Shown here: positions 1 through 6,600 of the stretch, piece by piece
Numbering within the stretch: the first letter of the stretch is position 1
How the letters are laid out: every line of letters starts with the position of its first letter
Assembly: GCA_018662715.1 (NCBI GenBank)
Contig: JABJFP010000068.1
Location: 1-16,671, forward strand
Reading direction: 5' to 3'
Length of the DNA stretch: 16,671 bases
From: Methanobacteriota archaeon
GTDB lineage: Archaea > Thermoplasmatota > Poseidoniia > Poseidoniales > Poseidoniaceae
Notes under the pieces: generated by a model
Databases searched by the model: none
The model's input: the letters and a program-made list of their open reading frames with translations, nothing else
What the model was told of the DNA's origin: nothing
Translations under genes and position numbers: made by a program

Positions 1-36
1 TGATTCTAAAATTACGATTAAACAACGAGGTGATCA

Positions 37-50
37 GGGAAATTTATTTA
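37..50 (+). promoter_or_regulatory. archaeal BRE/TATA-like promoter
   Basis: A purine-rich GGGAAA is followed directly by TTTATTTA (43-50), the usual order of an archaeal TFB-recognition element and TATA box. The TATA centre is about 27 nt before the ATG at 74, so transcription would begin at or next to the start codon and give a leaderless mRNA. The call rests on position and consensus only. Confidence 0.5.
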
Positions 51-73
51 TGCATTGGTATGAATAAAAGACC

Positions 74-808
74 ATGGCCACGATCACTATTAACCGAGAA
101 CCGTTTAAAACTACTAATGAGTGGAGTACTTCTGTTGATGGTTCAGTATCTCTTAATTTTGGAAATAAAAAGAACAATTTGACATTCCAAACGTTTGGGA
201 ATTCAAACATCACAATTTCCAGTAAATTCAAGAGCGAAAAAACAGCAATATCCGTAAAAAGGGATGCAGTATCCTCTGTAGAAGTTAATACCAAAACATA
301 TCCAATTTGGTTAACAATCGCAGTTTTAATTTTCCTTTATTCAGCGATTATGATGTTTCCTGAGTTGGAACAATTAGATGAGTGTACTACCACAGAAGAC
401 TCCTCTAATCCTGATCTGAATGAATATTATGATTGCGATTACATTCCTTTTGGAACTCAATTTGGAGGTTTTATTGGCATCATTATATGTATCCTAGCAT
501 ACATTATTACCAAGAGGGGGAGGATCATTCTTCGAGTACAATCAGATGCCGATTTCAGGATATTGGTGAGTTCCCAAGCCATACCATCGGCCAGTCAAAT
601 GCGAGAATTGGCAGATGCAATCATGTTGATTCCAAAATCGCAAAACCAAACCACTCACACTCTCAATCCCAATGCACCGGTCCAATCATATCTCCCAAAT
701 CAACCTCAACCTGTTCAGCAACAACAAAGCCATGTTCATGCTAATGTGAATACAGGCCAACAGCAACGCAGTGAATTACCGCCCCCTCCGCCCCCACATA
801 GGTATTAA
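74..808 (+). CDS. membrane protein of unknown function, possible PH-like fold split by a TM hairpin
   Basis: 244 aa, no family named with certainty. Residues 1-75 are polar and strand-rich, ending in a segment like DAVSSVEV. A membrane span (about 77-95), a short acidic loop (96-128, with C104 and C121) and a second span (129-147) follow. Residues 148-187 again look like strands plus a helix (RGRIILRV, then MRELADAIM). This order (strands, 'SVEV' strand, membrane hairpin, strands, C-terminal helix) resembles bacterial-type PH-domain membrane proteins, so I infer a PH-like fold with a hairpin inserted. Residues 190-244 are a low-complexity tail rich in Gln, Asn and Pro, ending in a run of six prolines. 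The start at 74 is supported by the TATA-like box 27 nt upstream. The gene is clearly AT-rich (sampled lines about 36% GC) compared with its metabolic neighbours (often 50% or more). It is convergent with the lipid synthase at 997-1764. Confidence 0.75.
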   Translation: MATITINREPFKTTNEWSTSVDGSVSLNFGNKKNNLTFQTFGNSNITISSKFKSEKTAISVKRDAVSSVEVNTKTYPIWLTIAVLIFLYSAIMMFPELEQLDECTTTEDSSNPDLNEYYDCDYIPFGTQFGGFIGIIICILAYIITKRGRIILRVQSDADFRILVSSQAIPSASQMRELADAIMLIPKSQNQTTHTLNPNAPVQSYLPNQPQPVQQQQSHVHANVNTGQQQRSELPPPPPPHRY

Positions 809-996
809 TGAAAGTTGTATTCAGACAAGAGACATTAACCCCAACTCGGTTCGCCTTTCTAATAAGCGAATTTCAGTTTTGCATGAAGGTGACAACATAA
901 CACCGTTGTGTGAGAAGAAATTTCGCCAAGGGTTCGCAGTCCGTCCTATTCGTCCCTAGGGACGAACACGGCCCACTGCTAGCCCTATGAAACACT
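809..996. repeat. gene-free convergent intergenic region with stacked inverted repeats
   Basis: No convincing gene lies between the two convergent stop codons. The stretch holds three inverted repeats: TTCGC/GCGAA (850-854 and 866-870, 11-nt loop), ACAAC/GTTGT (892-896 and 905-909, 8-nt loop), and a perfect palindrome TTCGTCCCTAGGGACGAA (949-966). The last is flanked by a further CCGT/ACGG pairing (941-944 and 968-971). As RNA it can form a 7-bp stem with a CUAG loop, extended across an asymmetric internal loop. There is no T-tract on either strand, so it is not a standard intrinsic terminator. It may be a structured 3' UTR shared by both genes, a transcription-termination aid, or a protein-binding site. 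Confidence 0.55.
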
Positions 997-1764
997 TCAA
1001 AATCGACTACGCAGTAAAACCAGGACCATCATCAGCAGATTGACACCCAATACTAATTCAGGAAGATAATCCAAATTCTGTGTCACTGCAAGTGCAAAAA
1101 TAAGCAAGGATTGCATGCCAAAGCCAAGGAACGATGACACGGTCAATTCGAAGGTTAAACCCTTGGAACCTTTACCAGCTAGTCCAGAGATAATTCGGTC
1201 CTGCCAACTAAAAAATAGCAGGTATACAGAATGGAACATATTGACGTTGCGTTGTTGTTCCCAAGGGTGAGCTACCGGTCGTATGCGTTCATCAATTCTA
1301 CTTGTTGAATCCCCTGAACCCAACGCTCTCATCAATACTGAATAGTGGTTGAAGAGCGAGTATTGGAATAGTGTGGCAAGAATCATGATACTCGTAAACA
1401 GTAAGTTCCAATCAAATACAGTTCCAAAGGCCCCCATGACGGCTACCAGACCAATTGTATCTGCTACTGTGTCCCAATATCTACCAACATGTGAAGGCCT
1501 TTCACGAATTCGAGCCAATTCGCCATCGACCGCATCTATGACGCCTTTAACGATCAGAAGAAAACATGCAAGAATTGGTTGCCCATCAAGAATCAACCAA
1601 GCGCTGTAGATTGTGAGAAGAAGATGGAAGGTTGTGACTTGAATGACTGAGACCGGCTTTTCCTTGAGAAACCGTGCCATTACTCGGGCGAAGGGTCTCC
1701 CCCATTCCGAAAGATCTACGACATTCCTGTCCCCGTATTTCCTAACAGCCACAGGTACGCCCAA
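997..1764 (-). CDS. CDP-alcohol phosphatidyltransferase family membrane enzyme
   Basis: 255 aa integral membrane enzyme that would transfer a phospho-group from a CDP-activated lipid (CDP-archaeol in an archaeon) to an alcohol such as inositol phosphate, glycerol or serine. The full family signature D-x2-D-G-x2-A-R-x8-G-x3-D-x3-D is present: D77, D80, G81, A84, R85, G94, D98 and D102. The aspartates bind the two metal ions and the CDP group. Around the motif are about six hydrophobic segments (about 39-60, 62-79, 103-143 as two, 207-228, 232-252). The head-group substrate cannot be read from the sequence; archaetidylinositol-phosphate synthase is one possibility. The start is uncertain: 1764 is a TTG, a GTG lies four codons further in, and the first ATG is residue 29, which would still keep the catalytic motif. 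An in-frame stop 9 nt upstream of the TTG prevents a longer N-terminus. The gene is divergent from 1865-2236. Confidence 0.88.
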   Translation of the reverse strand: MGVPVAVRKYGDRNVVDLSEWGRPFARVMARFLKEKPVSVIQVTTFHLLLTIYSAWLILDGQPILACFLLIVKGVIDAVDGELARIRERPSHVGRYWDTVADTIGLVAVMGAFGTVFDWNLLFTSIMILATLFQYSLFNHYSVLMRALGSGDSTSRIDERIRPVAHPWEQQRNVNMFHSVYLLFFSWQDRIISGLAGKGSKGLTFELTVSSFLGFGMQSLLIFALAVTQNLDYLPELVLGVNLLMMVLVLLRSRF

Positions 1765-1835
1765 ACGACTCTACGGCCCTCCGCTCATAACCTTGAGCAT
1801 CAAATCATCGCCATCTTGGCGAGTTCGGGTGAATC

Positions 1836-1841
1836 ATTATA
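1836..1841 (+). promoter_or_regulatory. TATA-like box for the 1865 gene
   Basis: ATTATA is centred about 26 nt before the ATG at 1865, the same geometry as the box before the gene at 74, and again suggests a leaderless transcript. The reverse complement (TATAAT) could also serve the divergent gene starting at 1764, with a longer leader. Confidence 0.4.
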
Positions 1842-1864
1842 CCTGCGGATGAAGTAGTTCCCAC

Positions 1865-2236
1865 ATGGGTGAAGACTCACAACTTGAAAAAGGATTAATG
1901 TTAACCAAAGCATTCATGATCAATACAGTCATATTGTTTGTAAGTTATTCATTATATACGTTTGATTTGGGTTTAATCCCCTCGGGAATCTCTGATATTC
2001 CACTGCTTATATTCATCATTTCTTTCATTGTTGAAGTGGTTCTGCTCATCGTGTTAACACGCTTGAGCAAGACCGAATCAATATGCGAAATCGAGGGTTG
2101 TGATAATACGACTCTAATCAACAAAAAAGTATGTCCAAAGCACGATGAAGAAGTTGTCAATGCCCTTCGAAACAATCGCATTGCAGCCGTCGTCGGATTA
2201 ACGATAGTAGTCTTGTATTTTTTGATTTTAAAATGA
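1865..2236 (+). CDS. small three-span membrane protein with a C-x4-C-x10-C-x2-H knuckle
   Basis: 123 aa, family not recognised. Hydrophobic spans lie at about residues 16-33, 46-66 and 107-122. Between spans 2 and 3 is a polar loop with C74, C79, C90 and H93, spaced like a small zinc-binding knuckle. The N-terminus is short and acidic, and the protein ends immediately after the third span. The start at 1865 is backed by a TATA-like box 26 nt upstream. The first two thirds are very AT-rich (one sampled line about 28% GC), unlike the neighbouring enzymes. Metal binding is an inference from spacing. The gene stands between a divergent lipid synthase and msrA, with 120 nt before msrA, so no shared function can be claimed. 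Confidence 0.72.
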   Translation: MGEDSQLEKGLMLTKAFMINTVILFVSYSLYTFDLGLIPSGISDIPLLIFIISFIVEVVLLIVLTRLSKTESICEIEGCDNTTLINKKVCPKHDEEVVNALRNNRIAAVVGLTIVVLYFLILK

Positions 2237-2356
2237 AATGAACGACAGACAAAGAGGGCTTCAAAGGATAAGCCATCCGCTACAAACACGCTGAAGAAGG
2301 CATCATGCCTTAGGTTCAAAGCATGAATTGATAACTTACTGACGGGTCAAAGGGTC

Positions 2357-2878
2357 ATGGAACGAATGATCGTCGGTGGCGGATGCTTTTGGTGTGTTGA
2401 AGGTGCTTACAAGGACATCCACGGAGTTGAAACTGCACTACCCGCTTATGCAGGCGGCCCGGACCCCAGTCCTACCTACAAAAGCGTCTGCTCAGGAAGA
2501 ACTGGCCACGCAGAGGTGGTTGAAGTTGTATACGATGCAACTGCAGTTAGTTATGAAACGCTTCTTGAAGTGTTTTTCACCGTGCACGACCCTACCCAAC
2601 TCAATCGTCAGGGAAACGATATTGGAACTCAATACCGAAGTTGTATCATGCCTTTAACCGAAGGGCAGCGCGCTGTTGCTGAAGCTACAATGGCCTCGAT
2701 GCAAGACTATTATGACGACCCAATTGTGACGACGATTGAACCCCCGTTGAATTTCCTAATAGCCGAAAAAGAGCATCATGATTACTATGCGAGAAACCCT
2801 TACCAAGGGTACTGCGCAGCAGTGGTTGGGCCAAAAATTGCCAAAGTAAGAGCAAAACACGCAGATCTTTACCGCTGA
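2357..2878 (+). CDS. msrA: peptide-methionine (S)-S-oxide reductase MsrA
   Basis: 173 aa cytosolic repair enzyme that reduces the S-epimer of methionine sulfoxide in proteins and free methionine. The active-site motif GCFWCVEG places the nucleophilic cysteine at C10, with E15 as the general acid. Other family blocks are YAGG (31-34), GHAEVVEVVYD (50-60), HDPTQLNRQGNDIGTQYRS (77-95) and the C-terminal AEKEHHDYY...NPYQGYC (136-153). C153 sits where recycling cysteines occur in the short MsrA class, and C13 follows the nucleophile closely. Length is normal for a stand-alone MsrA without a fused MsrB domain. The first ATG (2357) is used; an ATG at residue 4 would also leave the motif intact. It lies 65 nt before the P5C dehydrogenase gene on the same strand. 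Confidence 0.96.
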   Translation: MERMIVGGGCFWCVEGAYKDIHGVETALPAYAGGPDPSPTYKSVCSGRTGHAEVVEVVYDATAVSYETLLEVFFTVHDPTQLNRQGNDIGTQYRSCIMPLTEGQRAVAEATMASMQDYYDDPIVTTIEPPLNFLIAEKEHHDYYARNPYQGYCAAVVGPKIAKVRAKHADLYR

Positions 2879-2891
2879 GGCGAAGACTTTA

Positions 2892-2905
2892 CCCAACATG
2901 TTGGG
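2892..2905. promoter_or_regulatory. 14-bp perfect palindrome upstream of the P5C dehydrogenase gene
   Basis: CCCAACATGTTGGG is a perfect inverted repeat in the 65-nt gap between msrA and the dehydrogenase, 38 nt before the ATG at 2944. Its size and position fit a dimeric regulator site, for example of an Lrp/AsnC-type protein, but that is inference. A second, weaker inverted repeat GTCGT/ACGAC (2921-2935, 5-nt loop) ends 8 nt before the start codon. Confidence 0.4.
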
Positions 2906-2943
2906 CCGTGATGTTCAAGAGTCGTCTGTAACGACGGTGAGTC

Positions 2944-4575
2944 ATGGTCAACAGCGTACCCATGCCACCCGCCCCCGTGAACGAACCCATCCTCGGCTAT
3001 CTGCCCGGTAGCGAAGAGCGACTCGAACTTGAGGCGGAAGTGAAGCGGCAATCTTCAGAAATACTTGAGATTCCATGCGTGATTAACGGTGAAGAAATAT
3101 TCACTGGAAACGTTGTTGAGCAAGTCATGCCGCATGACCACGGTCACGTCATTGCACGAGTACACATGGCAGGAGAAGCAGAAGTAAAGTCTGCAATTGA
3201 AAGCGCTCTAGCAGCACACAAGATGTGGTCAACCATGCCTTGGCAGGCACGAGCGGCAATCTTCCTCAAGGCGAGTGAACTACTTGCCGGCCCTCGCCGT
3301 GCTGAGATTAACGCATCAACAATGATCAATCAATCCAAGACATGCCACCAAGCCGAAATTGATTCGGCTTGTGAACTGATTGACTTTTGGAGATTCAATG
3401 CAGATTATTGCCGTCAAATCTACGAAGACTTGCAACCACCCGTCTCCCCGTCCTCAATGTGGAACTCAAGCGAAGTACGCCCGTTGGAAGGGTTTGTATT
3501 CTCTGTAACTCCGTTTAATTTCTCAAGCATTGCTGCTAACCTGCCCTCCAGTGCCGCACTTATGGGCAACGTTGGAGTATGGAAGCCGTCCCGGAATTCA
3601 TACGTTTCCAATTACCGATTGATGCGCTTGATGATGGACGCTGGCTTGCCTGCTGGAGTCATCAATTTCGTCCCAGGCAAGGCAAGTATGGTTGGGGATA
3701 TGTGCCTAGGACATCCAGCCCTTGCTGGTATTCACTTCACGGGTTCAACCCGAGTCTTCCGCCAAATGTGGCGAGATGTTGCAAATAATCTGGAGAACTT
3801 GAATTCATACCCGCGCATTGTCGGTGAAACTGGCGGGAAAGACTTCATCGTCGCTCATCCTGATTGTGACCGTCGCGCCCTTCTCGTCGCCATGCTACGA
3901 GGTAGTTTTGAGTTTCAAGGTCAAAAGTGCAGTGCTGCAAGCCGAGCCTATGTACCAAAGTCTGTATGGTCTGCAATCAAGGACGACTATTGTGCAGAGG
4001 TCGCTAAAATTACCGTTGGGGACCCTCGTACCTTTACCAACTTCCTCGGAGCAGTTATCGATAAGAAGTCATTTGACAATATTGCAGGCTACATCGACCG
4101 AGCAACGGCTAACCCTGACTGTGAGATTGTAACCGGCGGTACCTACGACGATAGCGTTGGGTACTTCGTTCAACCAACAACCATCGTGTGCAACGACCCG
4201 AGAAGTGAAAGTATGGTTGAGGAAATCTTCGGACCTGTCCTCTCCGTCCACGTCTACGAAGATTCTGAATTTGAAGCAGTTCTTGAGCTCTGCGACACCA
4301 CTTCTGAATATGCACTTACTGGCTCTATTTTTGCCACCGACCGAACTCATATCGAAACGGCACTTAACGCCCTTCGATACTCAGCAGGAAACTTCTACAT
4401 CAACGATAAACCAACTGGGGCGGTTGTTGGACAACAGCCCTTTGGAGGTGCACGAGGTAGCGGCACAAACGACAAGGCTGGAAGTCCACTCAATCTTCTC
4501 CGCTGGGTAAGTCCTCGCTCTATCAAGGAAACATTTGCCCCACCACACGACTGGACCTACGGGTTCCATCAGTGA
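2944..4575 (+). CDS. L-glutamate gamma-semialdehyde (1-pyrroline-5-carboxylate) dehydrogenase, long form
   Basis: 543 aa NAD-dependent aldehyde dehydrogenase that oxidises glutamate semialdehyde / P5C to glutamate, the last step of proline and arginine breakdown. The fold and key residues are complete: TPFNF with N192, the cofactor segment GNVGVWKPS (208-216), FTGSTRVF (265-272), the catalytic glutamate E295 in VGETGGKDF, the nucleophile C329 in FQGQKCSAA, EEIFGPVLSV (427-436) and the C-terminal PFGGARGSGTNDKAG (499-513). The N-terminal extension, the length and these motif forms fit the ALDH4A1-like stand-alone P5C dehydrogenases rather than the bacterial PutA fusion or shorter RocA forms. 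No proline dehydrogenase is visible in the window. The gene follows msrA by 65 nt and may share its transcript. Its stop overlaps the stop of the convergent gene at 4569-4871 by 7 nt. Confidence 0.93.
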   Translation: MVNSVPMPPAPVNEPILGYLPGSEERLELEAEVKRQSSEILEIPCVINGEEIFTGNVVEQVMPHDHGHVIARVHMAGEAEVKSAIESALAAHKMWSTMPWQARAAIFLKASELLAGPRRAEINASTMINQSKTCHQAEIDSACELIDFWRFNADYCRQIYEDLQPPVSPSSMWNSSEVRPLEGFVFSVTPFNFSSIAANLPSSAALMGNVGVWKPSRNSYVSNYRLMRLMMDAGLPAGVINFVPGKASMVGDMCLGHPALAGIHFTGSTRVFRQMWRDVANNLENLNSYPRIVGETGGKDFIVAHPDCDRRALLVAMLRGSFEFQGQKCSAASRAYVPKSVWSAIKDDYCAEVAKITVGDPRTFTNFLGAVIDKKSFDNIAGYIDRATANPDCEIVTGGTYDDSVGYFVQPTTIVCNDPRSESMVEEIFGPVLSVHVYEDSEFEAVLELCDTTSEYALTGSIFATDRTHIETALNALRYSAGNFYINDKPTGAVVGQQPFGGARGSGTNDKAGSPLNLLRWVSPRSIKETFAPPHDWTYGFHQ

Positions 4576-4871
4576 GTTTGCTGTTTCTTTCTTGCTAGAC
4601 GATTCAGGTATGCTTGTTCTGCCTTGTCAATGAGGTATTTAGGCTCATACCGGTTGCTCACCATGCCGATTAGATACCAACCAAATGAAAGAATCGGTGT
4701 AACAAGGAATGTGGTAAGGCAAAGCCATACAATGAGGTTCCCTTGTGTTACATCCCAAGCCCAAAAACTGACTCCGATCAAACATAGTGGCAGCCAAAGA
4801 CGAGCGGCATTGCTCGGCGTGGACATGCCCTTGTGGTCTCGACGAGGAGCAAACAATCCTTCTAGAACCAT
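4569..4871 (-). CDS. small two-span membrane protein, unknown function
   Basis: 100 aa, no family recognised. The basic N-terminus (residues 1-22) is followed by two hydrophobic spans (about 24-41 and 46-69, Trp-rich) and a basic C-terminal tail (YLNRLARKKQQ) with a short amphipathic helix, which suggests both ends are cytoplasmic. The reading frame is unbroken from an ATG. On the same strand, an AT-rich stretch with GATAAGTA at about 4893-4900 lies near the expected TATA distance. The gene is convergent with the P5C dehydrogenase and their last 7 nt overlap. It is supported mainly by the coherent membrane-protein composition and by filling the space between neighbours. Confidence 0.65.
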   Translation of the reverse strand: MVLEGLFAPRRDHKGMSTPSNAARLWLPLCLIGVSFWAWDVTQGNLIVWLCLTTFLVTPILSFGWYLIGMVSNRYEPKYLIDKAEQAYLNRLARKKQQTH

Positions 4872-5072
4872 ACTTCAAGATTTTACGGTTTACTTATCAA
4901 TCACCGTTTGTGGGCATTCATCCATTCCTTGATGAAGGAGAACCGCTTGGTACCACATCCTGCAATGATGAATGCTTCTGCCGAATGCTGTTTTTCAGTG
5001 ACGAGTGATGGGCGAACTGAGCGGGACTCAAACTCATGAGGTGTTGCTATTCAACCTGGATTTCAACCCGCA
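4872..5072. other. divergent intergenic region with a start-less reading frame
   Basis: About 200 nt separate the starts of the small reverse-strand membrane gene and the PrsW-like gene. On the reverse strand an open frame runs from 5050 down to a stop at 4901-4903 (49 codons) with a balanced, protein-like composition near its end (FSFIKEWMNAHKR). It lacks any ATG, GTG or TTG except six codons from its end, and a stop lies just upstream of it. It may be the remnant of a gene or a chance frame. A repeated TTCAACC (5050-5056 and 5063-5069) lies just before the PrsW-like start. No RNA gene could be folded here. Confidence 0.3.
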
Positions 5073-6509
5073 ATGCAAGTACAGGCCATACCCCTGACTC
5101 CAATTCCAACCGACCTGACCGTGTGGAAAGCCTCGACTCCATGGCAGACCGTTCGCTCCATGCTTGGGCTCGTTCTGGTCTGTTTTTTCATTGCTCAAAT
5201 ATCAGTTTTCGTCGTTGCTGGATTCGTTGACGGGGACCTCAACGGAACACCTGGTCCATTTGAACCGTTTTTCACGTTTATTGGAGGCATCTGCTTGTCT
5301 CCGTTTCTTATGCTTTTTTTCTACCTTCGACGCCCAAGACTGACCCACAGCATTACTGCTGAACCTCATCAAAATGGCGCTTATCAGCACATTCTTGTAG
5401 GCGGGAGCGTGATCCAATCGCCTGTTCCAACCTTAGTACGTCATCATCTCTTTCGTTCAACTGCTCCTCTTGAAATGCCAAGACCGCTTCATCTCTGGGC
5501 TTTGTTTTTTGGTGGAGTGATTCTCTCTTCTGTATGTCTCCTTCCATTGATGATTTTTGGACCGAATGTGTTGAGCATCATGCTCGCTCTTGTTATCGTC
5601 TTACCTGCATGGTTGATTGGCTTTGCAGCACCTGTTTTTGCATGGTGGTCAATAAGCAGTCGACATCTTGGAATCAACATTTCAAGAAGAGATGCTGAGT
5701 GGATTTTAGCAGCCGGAATGCTTTCTACAATCCCTGCAATTATCATTAATTCACTCATCTCTCCGTTGATGTTGAACGTTATTGGACTCGATGCGATGGA
5801 AGTTGGTTCTTGGGGTGAAGGTTTTATCCTCTTCTTGTCGGCTCCGATTGGAGAAGAATTGAGCAAAGCGTTGGCTGTACTCGCATTAAGCCACCTTATT
5901 CTTTCCCCAAAACATGGCTTTTATGTTGGCTCGACGGTAGGGCTAGGATTTGCTTTGCTTGAAAACGCACAATATATTTCGATGGCTCTCGTTGGAGACT
6001 ACAGCAGCATTTCCTACTTCTTCACCGCCATGCTGCGAGGAATAAGTTCCATCCCGGGTCACGCATTTTGGACAGGCCTCTCTGGCTACGCCATCGGTTG
6101 TTGGATGGGGAGAGGAAATCGTCTTCCTTTGCTGAGTGACCGTTCATCTTACGTCACTGCCAAAAGCAATGCAAAATGGGTTCTCTACAATAAAAATGGA
6201 ACCCCTGAAACCACAACAGGATGGGCAAATATGCCTTCAGAACGAATGATGAAATTTGTAAGCAAATTGGAAAAGCACTCTTGGAACTTACCAAGAACCG
6301 TTCCTGCAGGGATTGCTGCTGCGATCCTTGGCCATGGGTTATGGAACGGTACTTCTTGGGGAGTGAGTAAAATCCTCGCTGATGCGGACACATTACTTTC
6401 AGTAGCCCTCCAACTTTCGTGGTTAGTAATTATGATAGCTACGCTATGGCTCTTCATTCTAAGATGGCTACCCAGTATTGTATTAGATGCCCAAGATGGG
6501 CCATTTTGA
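5073..6509 (+). CDS. PrsW-type glutamic intramembrane protease
   Basis: 478 aa polytopic membrane protein with the conserved core of the PrsW family (CPBP/PrsW type membrane peptidases). The motifs are APIGEELSKA with E261, E262 and K265; GLGFALLENAQ with E297 and N298; a third-motif LRGISSIPGHAFWTG with H330; and a late ILGHGLWNG with H421. In the family these residues sit in membrane helices and form the catalytic site. About nine to ten hydrophobic segments are visible, two of them (about 30-50 and 65-84) in an N-terminal extension before a soluble loop (about 86-137). Residues 346-405 form a long polar insertion between the H330 and H421 helices. Bacterial PrsW cleaves anti-sigma factors; the archaeal substrate is unknown. 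The start at 5073 is the first ATG in frame, without a clear ribosome site. DUF92 follows after 91 nt. Confidence 0.85.
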   Translation: MQVQAIPLTPIPTDLTVWKASTPWQTVRSMLGLVLVCFFIAQISVFVVAGFVDGDLNGTPGPFEPFFTFIGGICLSPFLMLFFYLRRPRLTHSITAEPHQNGAYQHILVGGSVIQSPVPTLVRHHLFRSTAPLEMPRPLHLWALFFGGVILSSVCLLPLMIFGPNVLSIMLALVIVLPAWLIGFAAPVFAWWSISSRHLGINISRRDAEWILAAGMLSTIPAIIINSLISPLMLNVIGLDAMEVGSWGEGFILFLSAPIGEELSKALAVLALSHLILSPKHGFYVGSTVGLGFALLENAQYISMALVGDYSSISYFFTAMLRGISSIPGHAFWTGLSGYAIGCWMGRGNRLPLLSDRSSYVTAKSNAKWVLYNKNGTPETTTGWANMPSERMMKFVSKLEKHSWNLPRTVPAGIAAAILGHGLWNGTSWGVSKILADADTLLSVALQLSWLVIMIATLWLFILRWLPSIVLDAQDGPF

Positions 6510-6586
6510 TACATCATTGGGTCATGAATTCAAAAGGGATGTCCCTGTCCCAAGAATACTGATTGGTCGTTCTCACCACATCCTAC

Positions 6587-6594
6587 AAGGAGGG
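6587..6594 (+). promoter_or_regulatory. strong Shine-Dalgarno site fixing the DUF92 start
   Basis: AAGGAGGG lies 6 nt before the ATG at 6601. This is the clearest ribosome-binding site in the window. It argues for translation from 6601 and against an upstream in-frame ATG at 6487, which would overlap the end of the PrsW-like gene. A leadered mRNA, probably cotranscription with the gene before it, is implied. Confidence 0.75.
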
Positions 6595-6600
6595 AAATAC

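Noticed and set aside
50..67. Five-codon upstream frame (ATG to TAA) before the first gene
   Set aside because: It lies within and just after the predicted TATA box, so it would not be transcribed from that promoter, and short frames like this are expected by chance.
771..959. 62-codon forward frame after the first gene
   Set aside because: It overlaps the proline-rich end of the first gene, runs through the inverted repeats, has an erratic composition, and ends inside the 18-bp palindrome.
4787..5008. 73-codon forward frame across the divergent spacer
   Set aside because: Its first part is antisense to the small two-span membrane gene and the rest has no domain or membrane pattern.
5005..5040. 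tRNA T-arm-like GAGTTTGAGTCCCGC on the reverse strand
   Set aside because: The stem arms flanking the loop do not pair and no acceptor, D-arm or anticodon stem could be built around it.
6536..6551. GGGA/TCCC inverted repeat between the PrsW-like and DUF92 genes
   Set aside because: The arms are only 4 bp with alternative pairings and no T-tract, so neither a terminator nor an operator can be supported.
6487..6600. N-terminal extension of the DUF92 protein
   Set aside because: It overlaps the end of the PrsW-like gene and the strong ribosome site at 6587-6594 supports the ATG at 6601.
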